A DNA stretch of 64,000 nucleotides, taken from the NCBI GenBank assembly GCA_002435755.1, contig DIYH01000046.1, forward strand, positions 1 to 64,000, written 5' to 3'. The DNA is from Flammeovirgaceae bacterium UBA6059. Its GTDB lineage: Bacteria > Bacteroidota > Bacteroidia > Cytophagales > Cyclobacteriaceae. The position numbers and the translations under genes were made by a program. Positions within the stretch are counted from its first letter, which is position 1. Each line of letters begins with the position of its first letter. Shown here piece after piece: positions 51,634-60,401 of this stretch. Below the pieces are notes generated by a model. The model saw nothing but the letters and a program-made list of their open reading frames with translations, did no database searches and was not told the origin of the DNA.

Positions 51634-52619
51634 GGCTATTTAATATTTTTTACTCCCTTCTCGTCGTATTCTCAATCCACCTCTGCCACGGTCAACAACG
51701 TATTGAAATACTTCATCAACAGGCGCTAGACATTCTTGACCCAAAGGGAATAGTCGAAGAACTGGCGTGTGGTTTCGCATGGCTCGAAGGGCCACTATGG
51801 GTAGAGAATGGTGGATTTCTACTCTTCTCCGATATTCCCAACAATAAGGTCTATCGCTACCATAATGATAAGGTGATGGAATATTTATCACCCTCTGGTT
51901 TTACTGGGTCGGCTGATGTTGCACATCAACCTGGCGCTAATGGATTATTGCTAGATGCTGAAGGCCGCTTAGTATTGATGCAGCAGGGTGATCGACGGGT
52001 AGCCAGAATGATCACAGATATCAATAGTCCCGTACCTACTTTTGAGACATTGACAGATCAATTTCAGGGTAAGCGACTTAACAGTCCCAATGATGGTGTA
52101 TTTGATAAGTCTGGTAATCTTTATTTCACAGACCCCTCTTACGGCCTGGCTGGGTTAGATGATGATCCGGCAATAGAGCTTACATTTCATGGGGTATACT
52201 GTCTGAAAATCAACGGTAACCTTGTGCTGCTGGATACACTTCGCTATGCCAACGGCATTGGGCTATCACATGGTGAAAAAGAACTGTACGTCTCTCAATC
52301 AAGCCACGTCGCTCCAACATGGTACAAATACGCCGTAGATCAACCCGGAACAATATCAGAACGTTCGGTATTCTTTCGACCAAATGTTGAAACACTAGCC
52401 CACCCTAACGCTCCCGACGGTATGGCGATATCTCAGTCGGGAGTAGTCTTTGCCTCCGGTCCAGGAGGAATATGGGTCTTTAGTCCTGGTGGTGAAGCGC
52501 TGGCCAGAATATACATGTCAAAAACTGCCTCTAACTGCACATTGAATGCCAACGAAACCGTACTCTACATCACCGCAAGTGATTGTTTGTTATCCATTGA
52601 TTTAACGGGAAACTATTAA
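51630..52619 (+). CDS. SMP-30/gluconolactonase-family protein, exported
   Basis: 329 residues, start TTG overlapping the aldolase stop (TTGA). A signal peptide (NIFYSLLVVFSIHLCHGQ) directs it to the periplasm, in contrast to the cytoplasmic enzymes before it. The six-bladed propeller shows ACGFAWLEGPLWVENGG with the metal-binding Glu, FSDIPNNKVYRY, LNSPNDGVFDKSGNLYFTDP with the central Asn-Asp, and PDGMAISQSG with the catalytic Asp. Members hydrolyse sugar lactones. Here it could open a galactono- or anhydrogalactono-lactone formed outside the cytoplasm. It is the last gene of the unit and is followed by a terminator. Confidence 0.88.
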   Translation: MRLFNIFYSLLVVFSIHLCHGQQRIEILHQQALDILDPKGIVEELACGFAWLEGPLWVENGGFLLFSDIPNNKVYRYHNDKVMEYLSPSGFTGSADVAHQPGANGLLLDAEGRLVLMQQGDRRVARMITDINSPVPTFETLTDQFQGKRLNSPNDGVFDKSGNLYFTDPSYGLAGLDDDPAIELTFHGVYCLKINGNLVLLDTLRYANGIGLSHGEKELYVSQSSHVAPTWYKYAVDQPGTISERSVFFRPNVETLAHPNAPDGMAISQSGVVFASGPGGIWVFSPGGEALARIYMSKTASNCTLNANETVLYITASDCLLSIDLTGNY

Positions 52620-52620
52620 T

Positions 52621-52650
52621 TATTGAGAGGGTAAGAAGTTCTCAATATTT
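52621..52650 (+). terminator. Intrinsic terminator of the sugar-acid operon
   Basis: TATTGAGA pairs with TCTCAATA across an eleven-base loop and is followed by TTTT, immediately after the SMP-30 gene stop and before the convergent GH86 gene. Confidence 0.65.
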
Positions 52651-55600
52651 TCAATGACGCACTAAAAACTTGAAGTTGTGCAATCCAAGATGACTCTCCA
52701 ACGACATGAGGTATAGCCCATTCTTTAATTGACTTACATCCACCTCATGAGTACCAAGTGATTGAATGGTCCGCTCAAGTCTCCGAGTACCGTCCATGCT
52801 ATAGATGACCATTCTAATTTCGCCTAAGGCTAAACCTTTCAAAATGAGCCTTTCCCTTACAGGTGATGGATAGAATTTGATTTGTGGTTGAGTCTCCAAT
52901 GCCGACAAAGGAAGTTCAACGACGCTCACTGCAATCGAAGTGTTGATGCCAGGTGTTGAAACAGAAGAAACAGTGATGTTAGTCGCACCAGCACTGAGCC
53001 CCCTCAACAAACCAATGTCAGATACGGAGGCAATGCTGACGTCATCACTAGCCCAGCTTACGGATTTATCTGTCGCATCTTGAGGAATCACAGTCACTTG
53101 TAGCTGCAAACTATCTCCAACATTGAGTTCAAGATTGTTCGCTTCAAGCTCAATCTCCGTAACAGGAATCTCGGAAGGTTCACCCTGCTCGATATTGATC
53201 GGGAAAATCCCATAATCGATGATGTCACCAATACTGGTTGTGAAAAGTAAATACAGGAAATAAAAATGACCTTCTGGTAGTTGGTCTGATGCGGGCACCC
53301 CGTCCAGCGAAATTGATGTAGATACAGTTCCTTGGCTTGATCCAGAAATAGAAGTCACTGTAGAAGTGTAATCATTGGCTACTTGAAAACCCCCAGGTAT
53401 GATTTCCCTCAACCAGAATTTAATACCCCCTGCCGCAACAGTAGCACCACTTCCAGCATCGTATTCTGCAGTGATCTCAATGGATTCGCCTGTGCGATAG
53501 ATGTTATTGAGATATTTGTCATTGTCATCAAACCGCACAAATGCAGCATCCTCGACAAGCACGGTCACCATATCACTAGTATTGCTTCCATCAGTTGAGG
53601 TAGCCGTAATGGTCGTCTCGCCAAGGCTAATACCTACTACCCTTCCGTCATTGTCTACTACCGCAATGGACGGATCCTGAGATTCCCAATCGACCAGTTT
53701 GATATCAGCATCAACTGGAAAAACCTCCGCTGTGAGCTGTACCGTATCACTCTGAGAAAGGATCAGTGGTGATGGAACAATTTCTATCGAATCGACCTGT
53801 AGTATAAAGCTATCATCAACAACTACTATCACCGAATCCTTGTATGGCTCTCCGGAAGAGTCCTGCTCCAAAGTGGTGACGCGTACTAATGTATTGCCTT
53901 CGGATACCGCAGTGATCAATCCATTAGCATCGACTGTAGCTACCGTAATGTCATCGGAAGACCAACTTACTAATTGATTGAAAGCATCGGATGGGCTTAT
54001 GTTGGCAGTCAACTGTCTCGTCTTGCCGGAGGCAATGGTGACAGAATCCAAGTCCAAGTTTACCCCGGTGACTGGTGTCCGAAAAATAGGGCGAGTCGTA
54101 TTAAATACCTGAATTGCCATGCTGCTGACATGACCACCATCTTCAGGGAAACTCAATTCAATTACGTTATCAGTTGCTAGCAGACTGTAGGGTACATCGA
54201 TCTCTAGCAACCCGAAAAACCTGGGGCGCTCAAGCTGATCATCACCTCGATATACAGCAGGGGCGTTGATTGGGGTACCATTCAGTTTGATGTCGGGTGA
54301 CAGACTACTCCCATGATCTCTTCCAAGACCAATGCGCAATACCGCCTCACCCTGCTGATCAAGCGCTACGTCATTCACTTCAAAAGTGATCGGTGTTTCG
54401 GCAGAGATAGGCTGCAGATAAGTGCTGGCATAATATTTTGTCTCTACAGAGGTCTGGTCAACGACCTGGGGAGATACCAGGGTGTAGGTCAATAGTACTG
54501 TCGCCTCAGGAGCAATCATAGCGGTCATGCCATCCGAGTAGCTCAGCGTAGAGTCGGTCAGTGCCACCACCTCACCATCAAGATACAGATGCCTTTTACT
54601 TAATGCTACCACATCACTTTCATCAAAACCTTCAATAACAGGCTGAAACACCTTGGTTTCCGGTAGGAGATTGTTGACAATGAGGTAGACTTTATCCTCT
54701 TCTACAAAAGCGTCTACTTGCAGGTTGATGTCTGCTGGCTTGGTATCGATTCTAGTTCCATTCACATCTTTCCAAAACTCGTAGAATTTAATGTAGTCGG
54801 TCCATACCCAATCGCCTGAGTAGGATTCCGGTTCGTTGGCCCGCCGCATCATACGCCACTGGTAAGGGTAAAGTCCGTTAGAATTCTGTCCAAATCCCCA
54901 TTCTGCCTTCATCACTGTAAATGGCACGGTAAATATGATCTTATCAGGACGCTCCATAAACTGGATCATCATGGAGTTGAGCGCCTTGACAAATAGCCAG
55001 TCCCTGAAGGATGACCATGGCTCGTTATACCAGTCATGCACCTGCGAACCGTACTCTGAGATCAACCAGGGTCGCTGCATATCCACCAATTCAGTATAGT
55101 GATCGAACATATCAAGGGTGGCTTCATTGTTGGCGCCTTTACGGTATTGTTCAACCCCATTATTGATACCTGGAAAGTCGTAAAAGTGGAAAGAGTAGAA
55201 GTCCATCAGGTACCCCACCGAATCCACATAAAATTTCCAGCGGTCATTCCATCGCTGAAAATTGTTTTCCTCAAAAATCGAGAAGGCCGCTACATAACCG
55301 CCGATCTTTGTATGAGGACTGTTGGCTTTGAGCTGGGTGGCCATGTCTTTATGGTATTGAAAAATCTGCGAAATGGACTGCTGTTCTCCCGGTTGTGGGA
55401 AGTCATGGAGTGGGAAAAGCGGCTCATTCATTAGCTCCAGAAATTCTGGCAGAGGCTCGCCATCTGTACCTCCATTGCCGTAATAATTGTTCACAAATGC
55501 CGCGGAGCGGTTTCCGGCCTCTGTTCCGGTCATCATACTGTAGATGCGATCCTGGTTGCCAATAACCAAACGCTGTTTGGCTTCATATTGATGTCGACTG

Positions 55601-55920
55601 GTGAGTTGGGCATATTCTTCGCGATAGGCAGCTCCACGGGCGACCATATCCTCAGGCGTGCGGTTCATCACTTCGGAAGTGATCTGCCCCGTCTCCCGAC
55701 CGAAATAGGTGTCCAGATCATTGATAAGATAATCAAGTTTGTCCTCTTCACCGATCCAATTCACCCCTGTGGTGGAGTAGTGACTAACGATCCACCTAGA
55801 CCGGTCAAATGTGGATTCCCCTCCTACTTCATGTCTAACATCCGCATTAACAAATACTTTTATTTGCGCTTGCACGCTACCAGCCACCGCCAATAGCACT
55901 ACTATCGCTAACCTCTTCAT
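52651..55920 (-). CDS. GH86 beta-agarase/beta-porphyranase with BIG2 domains and T9SS sorting domain
   Basis: 1089 residues from ATG 55920, which gives the signal MKRLAIVVLLAVAGSVQAQ. The catalytic (beta/alpha)8 domain covers about 20-480. The acid/base is probably Glu166 in FLELMNEP and the nucleophile Glu289 in WLISEYGSQ. The segments FVNADVRHEVGGESTFDRSRW and DFYSFHFYDFPG fit GH86. A beta-sandwich, two BIG2 domains, an unassigned beta domain (near 800-900), another BIG2 and the T9SS sorting domain (KFYPSPVRERLILKG) follow. GH86 enzymes cut internal beta-1,4 bonds in agarose or porphyran. Secretion through T9SS places it outside the cell, first in the pathway. A longer start at 55998 would add 26 residues ahead of the signal. 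Confidence 0.78.
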   Translation of the reverse strand: MKRLAIVVLLAVAGSVQAQIKVFVNADVRHEVGGESTFDRSRWIVSHYSTTGVNWIGEEDKLDYLINDLDTYFGRETGQITSEVMNRTPEDMVARGAAYREEYAQLTSRHQYEAKQRLVIGNQDRIYSMMTGTEAGNRSAAFVNNYYGNGGTDGEPLPEFLELMNEPLFPLHDFPQPGEQQSISQIFQYHKDMATQLKANSPHTKIGGYVAAFSIFEENNFQRWNDRWKFYVDSVGYLMDFYSFHFYDFPGINNGVEQYRKGANNEATLDMFDHYTELVDMQRPWLISEYGSQVHDWYNEPWSSFRDWLFVKALNSMMIQFMERPDKIIFTVPFTVMKAEWGFGQNSNGLYPYQWRMMRRANEPESYSGDWVWTDYIKFYEFWKDVNGTRIDTKPADINLQVDAFVEEDKVYLIVNNLLPETKVFQPVIEGFDESDVVALSKRHLYLDGEVVALTDSTLSYSDGMTAMIAPEATVLLTYTLVSPQVVDQTSVETKYYASTYLQPISAETPITFEVNDVALDQQGEAVLRIGLGRDHGSSLSPDIKLNGTPINAPAVYRGDDQLERPRFFGLLEIDVPYSLLATDNVIELSFPEDGGHVSSMAIQVFNTTRPIFRTPVTGVNLDLDSVTIASGKTRQLTANISPSDAFNQLVSWSSDDITVATVDANGLITAVSEGNTLVRVTTLEQDSSGEPYKDSVIVVVDDSFILQVDSIEIVPSPLILSQSDTVQLTAEVFPVDADIKLVDWESQDPSIAVVDNDGRVVGISLGETTITATSTDGSNTSDMVTVLVEDAAFVRFDDNDKYLNNIYRTGESIEITAEYDAGSGATVAAGGIKFWLREIIPGGFQVANDYTSTVTSISGSSQGTVSTSISLDGVPASDQLPEGHFYFLYLLFTTSIGDIIDYGIFPINIEQGEPSEIPVTEIELEANNLELNVGDSLQLQVTVIPQDATDKSVSWASDDVSIASVSDIGLLRGLSAGATNITVSSVSTPGINTSIAVSVVELPLSALETQPQIKFYPSPVRERLILKGLALGEIRMVIYSMDGTRRLERTIQSLGTHEVDVSQLKNGLYLMSLESHLGLHNFKFLVRH

Positions 55921-56233
55921 ACGATCATCTTTTTTGGTTTGAGTATTTCTGGCACGCAACATTCGCGGTTGCGATAAGTGCCGATTTCTGCTATTCAAAG
56001 ATGATTTTTGCTACCGCAATAGCCAACTGGATCGACTAGACACGTAATGAACAGGGCTGATTATAAGCCAGAATGTTCTTCATGAGAAGATAGTAAGCCT
56101 TATGTTCAGTTTTTGTCATACTAAAAACCAACCCGCGAAACTTGTTGAAGCAGATCCACCTACTATCTTTCATGGAACATTCATAATATCTGTTTTTTGT
56201 TCTTCGAAGAAGCAATTTTTAATCCTTTCAAAA
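55921..56233. other. Divergent intergenic region between GH86 and GH3 genes
   Basis: About 310 bases that must hold the outward promoters of both glycosidase genes. I see no clean operator or RNA gene. An in-frame extension of the GH3 gene to 56102 is possible but would precede the signal peptide. Confidence 0.45.
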
Positions 56234-58429
56234 ATGAGAAGCCCAGTCCGTAGTATCTTGATCTTAGTTTTCGTCATCACCCATAGCATGAGCCAAGCCC
56301 AGACCACCCCGGAGTACCCATGGTACGATTCATCACTGACCTTTGAGGAACGGGCTGATGCCCTGGTCAATGCCATGACCCTTGAAGAAAAAATTGCCCA
56401 GAGCATGGACCAAAGCCCCGCCATTGATCGATTGGGGATCCCGGAGTACAACTGGTGGAATGAAGCGCTACATGGTGTGGCAAGAAATGGCAGAGCCACC
56501 GTCTTTCCTCAGGCTATAGCCTTAGCGGCCACTTTTGATCCGGAGCTCATATTTAGAGTGAGTTCAGCGATATCTACTGAAGCACGTGCCAAGTTCAATG
56601 CGTCGGTCAAAATCGGTAATCGACGAAGGTACGCTGGTCTTACTTTCTGGTCTCCTAACGTCAATATCTTCCGAGATCCGCGCTGGGGCCGTGGGCAGGA
56701 GACCTATGGAGAAGATCCCTTCTTATCAGCCACGATCGGCACAGCGTTCGTTGAAGGTATGCAGGGTGATGACCCCAAGTATTTAAAGACCGCTGCTTGC
56801 GCAAAACACTACCTGGTGCACTCAGGTCCCGAAGCACTTAGACATGAATTTGATGCAATTGTATCCGACAAAGATCTTCAGGAAACCTACCTACCGGCGT
56901 TTGAAGAACTAATCAAACAGGGTAATGTAGAAGGCGTCATGGGTGCTTATAACCGTGTCAACGGTAAACCTGCATCCGGCAGCCAACGCTGGCTACAAAA
57001 ACAGCTAAGAGAAGAATGGCAATTTGACGGTTACATCGTGTCTGACTGTGGAGCGATAGCAGACTTTCACAATTATCACGGTGCAACAGCCGATGCGGCC
57101 GAGTCATCTGCCCTGGCCATCAACAGCGGACTAAACTTAAACTGCGGCGATTCCTTTGAGTACTTAGCTGAAGCCATAGACAGAGGCCTGTTGAAGGAAG
57201 AAACGTTGGACGCCTCGCTCAAGCAGCTCTTGCTCACTCGTTTCAAGCTTGGCTTATTCGATGATGTCGATGATCACGAGTACAACACTATCAAGCCAGA
57301 AGTCGTCGACTCGGATGAGCATCGTCAGCTCGCTTATGAAGCCGCCGTAAAATCCATAGTATTGTTAAAAAACGAATCTGACCTACTACCCCTGAGCAGC
57401 GATGTAAACTCATTGTATATAGTGGGGCCGCATGCCTCAAGTGAAGAAGTGCTCCTCGGCAATTACTATGGTTTATCCGGCAATACCGCTACAATCGTAG
57501 ACGGAATCACCTCAAGAGTCGGAGCAGGCGTAACTATCAACTATAAGTACGGTGTGCTCCCCTACAGAGATAATGTCAACCCCATCGATTGGTCAACCGG
57601 AGAGGCTAAAGACTCAGATGTCATGATCGCAGTGATGGGCATTTCCAATCTATACGAGGGAGAAGAAGGAGAATCACTTGCCTCAAGCACCAAGGGTGAT
57701 AAGGAAGATATCAAGCTACCGCAAAATCAAATCGACTATTTCAAAAAGCTAAAAGGCGATTCAGAAACACCGCTGATCTTGATCTTGACAGGCGGTAGCC
57801 CAATTGCTATACCTGAGATAGAGCCATTGGCGGATGCTATTCTATTTGCATGGTATCCCGGCGAAGAAGGCGGTAATGCGGTGGCTGACCTGATTTTTGG
57901 TAATCGTAATCCGTCGGGTAGACTTCCTGTGACTTTTCCGTATAGCGTCAACGACTTACCTCCGTTTGAGGACTACAGTATGAAGGGTCGGACCTACAAG
58001 TACATGCAAGTCAAGCCACAGTTCCCATTCGGGTACGGTTTGTCCTATACCACTTTTGAGTACTCAGAAGCCAGTTTCGCTAAGGGAGAGGATAAGGCTT
58101 ACACCGCATCTGTGACTATCACCAATAATGGCGACCAAATTGGCGAAGAGGTAGTTCAACTATATGTGAGTTCCCCAGCGGCCGGTCAGGGAGATCCCAT
58201 CTCCAGCCTTATTGGGATAAAGAGAGTTGAAATCGGTCCCGGTAAATCAATGGATATCAGCTTTCAACTTGATAAAACCGATTTTTATATGGTCGATGAT
58301 AATGGTGATCGGGTCACACGGAAAGGTAATTACAAGCTCTGGATCGGGAACAGTTCTCCTGGTGAAAGATCCAAAGAACTCGGTGGTCGATGGGAAGTCA
58401 TTACGGTCAGTGATCGCATGATCAAGTGA
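56234..58429 (+). CDS. GH3-family exo-beta-glycosidase
   Basis: 731 residues from ATG 56234, giving signal MRSPVRSILILVFVITHSMSQAQ. The GH3 N-terminal barrel shows MTLEEKIAQSMDQSPAIDRL, GRATVFPQAIALAATFDPEL, FWSPNVNIFRDPRWGRGQE, the KH dyad in CAKHYLVHS and nucleophile Asp271 in YIVSDCGAI. The second domain (VKSIVLLKNESDLLPL, FAWYPGEEGGNAVADLIFG) and a C-terminal fibronectin-III-like domain (FPFGYGLSYTTFEYSEASF) complete the usual three-domain form. The sequence resembles the beta-xylosidase/beta-glucosidase branch, so its sugar preference in this galactan locus is uncertain; it may act on beta-linked galactose or on a side sugar. Confidence 0.9.
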   Translation: MRSPVRSILILVFVITHSMSQAQTTPEYPWYDSSLTFEERADALVNAMTLEEKIAQSMDQSPAIDRLGIPEYNWWNEALHGVARNGRATVFPQAIALAATFDPELIFRVSSAISTEARAKFNASVKIGNRRRYAGLTFWSPNVNIFRDPRWGRGQETYGEDPFLSATIGTAFVEGMQGDDPKYLKTAACAKHYLVHSGPEALRHEFDAIVSDKDLQETYLPAFEELIKQGNVEGVMGAYNRVNGKPASGSQRWLQKQLREEWQFDGYIVSDCGAIADFHNYHGATADAAESSALAINSGLNLNCGDSFEYLAEAIDRGLLKEETLDASLKQLLLTRFKLGLFDDVDDHEYNTIKPEVVDSDEHRQLAYEAAVKSIVLLKNESDLLPLSSDVNSLYIVGPHASSEEVLLGNYYGLSGNTATIVDGITSRVGAGVTINYKYGVLPYRDNVNPIDWSTGEAKDSDVMIAVMGISNLYEGEEGESLASSTKGDKEDIKLPQNQIDYFKKLKGDSETPLILILTGGSPIAIPEIEPLADAILFAWYPGEEGGNAVADLIFGNRNPSGRLPVTFPYSVNDLPPFEDYSMKGRTYKYMQVKPQFPFGYGLSYTTFEYSEASFAKGEDKAYTASVTITNNGDQIGEEVVQLYVSSPAAGQGDPISSLIGIKRVEIGPGKSMDISFQLDKTDFYMVDDNGDRVTRKGNYKLWIGNSSPGERSKELGGRWEVITVSDRMIK

Positions 58430-58617
58430 TTGAAGTTGCCTTGATTGCTTAAACACAGTTGACCCAAGCTTTATGACCTCAGTGTCAGTAGCAAAATCAT
58501 ATCTGGCTATTTGCTTAGCGGCCTTGTCAATCTTAATAATTAACTATTACATCACTGATTTGAGCATAATCACTAAAAACATACCAAAATAGACTACTAT
58601 CTGGTTAAGATAGAGGA

Positions 58618-58647
58618 TTGACTTGAATAGTCTTCTCAATAGCTTTA
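58618..58647 (+). promoter_or_regulatory. Bacteroidota-type promoter of the corrinoid operon
   Basis: TTG (58618-58620), exactly 19 bases, then TAGCTTTA (58640-58647), matching the TTG-N19-TAnnTTTG consensus except the last base. Transcription would begin about 15-20 bases ahead of the first gene of the operon. Confidence 0.55.
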
Positions 58648-58668
58648 TTCAGACAAAAGCCGAACGTT

Positions 58669-59706
58669 ATGAATAAAAGAGAAGTCATAAAGGCCGTCCT
58701 TGACCACCAACGTCCACCTTATGTTCCTTGGTCATTTAAGTTTACACTGGAACCTAAGCAGCAATTACAAGCATATTATGAAACCGAAGATCTTGATATT
58801 CCATTAGGCAATCATATCCTTCAATTAGGTAGCGATATCGGTTTCTTTGAAGAGATCGAGCCTGACATGTTTCAAGATGTCTTCAAGGTGGTATGGGATC
58901 GCACCATTGATAAAGACATTGGAAATCCGAGGGAAGCATTAATTGCAGAACCAACCCTTGAAGGTCTTGAATTCCCAAACCCTCATGATCCTCGCTTCTT
59001 CGCTAACATCGAAAGCGAAATTGCCAAAAAACCGGATATGTTTCGATGTTTCCAGATAGGCTTCTCACTTTTCGAGCGGGCCTGGTCGATGCGGGGCATG
59101 GAAAACCTGCTAATGGACTTCCTTGTCTACCCTGATTTCGTACACGAGCTGCTTGATAAAATAGCAGATTACAATATCGCCCAGGTGGATAAAGCATTAG
59201 AATATGACATAGACGCAGTGTATTTCGGAGATGACTGGGGACAGCAGTCAGGGCTCATCATGGGCATTGATACCTGGAAGGAATTTCTTTATCCACGGAT
59301 TCAGCGCATGTATAAAAGAGTAAAAGATGCCGGCAAATATGTGATGATCCATAGTTGTGGTGATGTGGACGAACTCTTCCCGCATCTCATTAATGCCGGA
59401 TTAAACTCGTTTAACCCGTTCCAGCCTGAAGTGATGGACGTTGATCAAATTCTAACCGATTACCGTGGTAGACTATGCTTCCATGGTGGACTATCTATGC
59501 AAAAAACACTTCCCATGGGAACAGTGGAAGATGTCCGCAAGGAATCGAAGCACCTGCTTGAACAAGGTAAGGCTGGTGGATATATATTTTCGCCCTCCCA
59601 CTCTGTGGAAAGCGATACATCACTCGAAAACATACTGGCCTTCATTAATGAAGCCCACCATCAGGAAGCCTACCAGCAACACGTAGGATCAACAGTAACC
59701 GCATAA
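58669..59706 (+). CDS. UroD-family (MtaA/MtbA-like) corrinoid methyltransferase
   Basis: 345 residues of the uroporphyrinogen decarboxylase fold, but in the methyltransferase branch. MNKREVIKAVLDHQRPPYVPW is the usual opening; AVYFGDDWGQQSGLIMGIDTWKEF and MIHSCGDVDELFPHL follow. Candidate zinc ligands are His228, Cys230 and His311 (SPSHSVESD), the last replacing the Cys found in MtaA/MtbA. True heme-pathway UroD enzymes lack the H-x-C pair. It should move a methyl group to or from the corrinoid protein encoded next. Because the downstream MtaA-like gene is a second copy, this one is probably substrate-specific. It starts the operon, with a 10-base gap to the next gene. Confidence 0.85.
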   Translation: MNKREVIKAVLDHQRPPYVPWSFKFTLEPKQQLQAYYETEDLDIPLGNHILQLGSDIGFFEEIEPDMFQDVFKVVWDRTIDKDIGNPREALIAEPTLEGLEFPNPHDPRFFANIESEIAKKPDMFRCFQIGFSLFERAWSMRGMENLLMDFLVYPDFVHELLDKIADYNIAQVDKALEYDIDAVYFGDDWGQQSGLIMGIDTWKEFLYPRIQRMYKRVKDAGKYVMIHSCGDVDELFPHLINAGLNSFNPFQPEVMDVDQILTDYRGRLCFHGGLSMQKTLPMGTVEDVRKESKHLLEQGKAGGYIFSPSHSVESDTSLENILAFINEAHHQEAYQQHVGSTVTA

Positions 59707-59716
59707 TCTGAGAGTA

Positions 59717-60382
59717 ATGAATCTACTGGAGCAAATAGCCAATTGCATTGAATTCGGAAAGATCAACTTGAACAGCCCCTATCCACCAAACATGAAGGGA
59801 CAAGAAGGCGCTGACGAGCTCACGCTTAAAGCCCTAGATGAGGGTATTCCAGCCAACGATATACTTAAAAATGGCTTAGTCATCGGAATGGAAAAAGTTG
59901 GCGTAAAATTCAGAGAGAATAAGGTATTTGTCCCACAGGTGCTGATGTCGGCCAAGGCAATGAACGCGGCGACCCTACATTTGAAACCCTATTTCAATGA
60001 TGGCAGTATCCAGCGCAAAGGCAAATTCATACTAGGTACGGTAGCTGGTGACCTGCATGATATTGGTAAGAATATCGTAGGGATGATGATAGAAGGTAAT
60101 GGATGGGAAGTCATTGACCTTGGGACTGACGTCAAAACAGAACAGTTTGAGAAGGCCATTCAGGAATATGGAGATTGTGTTATTGGGATGTCGTCTCTTC
60201 TGACCACTACTATGCCCAACATGGAAGCCTCTGTCAAAGCAATTAAAGCAAGGTATCCCGAACAGAAAATCATCATTGGTGGCGCACCCATTACTGAAGA
60301 TTTTAAGAACAATATTGGAGCGGATTTTTATTCAGAAGACCCTCAAGGTGCCGCTGAATACCTGAATTCATTGGTCGCCTAA
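59717..60382 (+). CDS. Corrinoid (B12-binding) methyl-carrier protein
   Basis: 221 residues, two domains. Residues 1-90 are the four-helix cap (TLKALDEGIPANDILKNGLV, FVPQVLMSAKAMNAATLHL), which shields the methyl-cobalamin. Residues 103-221 are the Rossmann B12 domain with GDLHDIGKNIV, where His114 is the lower cobalt ligand; GMSSLLTTTMPNM and IIGGAPI bind the nucleotide tail. The fold is that of MtaC, MtbC and the MetH cap/B12 pair. It shuttles between methyl-cobalamin and cob(I)alamin states between the two UroD-family methyltransferases encoded on either side. Confidence 0.93.
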   Translation: MNLLEQIANCIEFGKINLNSPYPPNMKGQEGADELTLKALDEGIPANDILKNGLVIGMEKVGVKFRENKVFVPQVLMSAKAMNAATLHLKPYFNDGSIQRKGKFILGTVAGDLHDIGKNIVGMMIEGNGWEVIDLGTDVKTEQFEKAIQEYGDCVIGMSSLLTTTMPNMEASVKAIKARYPEQKIIIGGAPITEDFKNNIGADFYSEDPQGAAEYLNSLVA

Positions 60383-60401
60383 GATTATAAACGATTTTAT
60401 C

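Noticed and set aside
58669..59706. True uroporphyrinogen decarboxylase (heme pathway)
   Set aside because: The H-x-C zinc pair and the neighbouring corrinoid protein place it in the methyltransferase branch.
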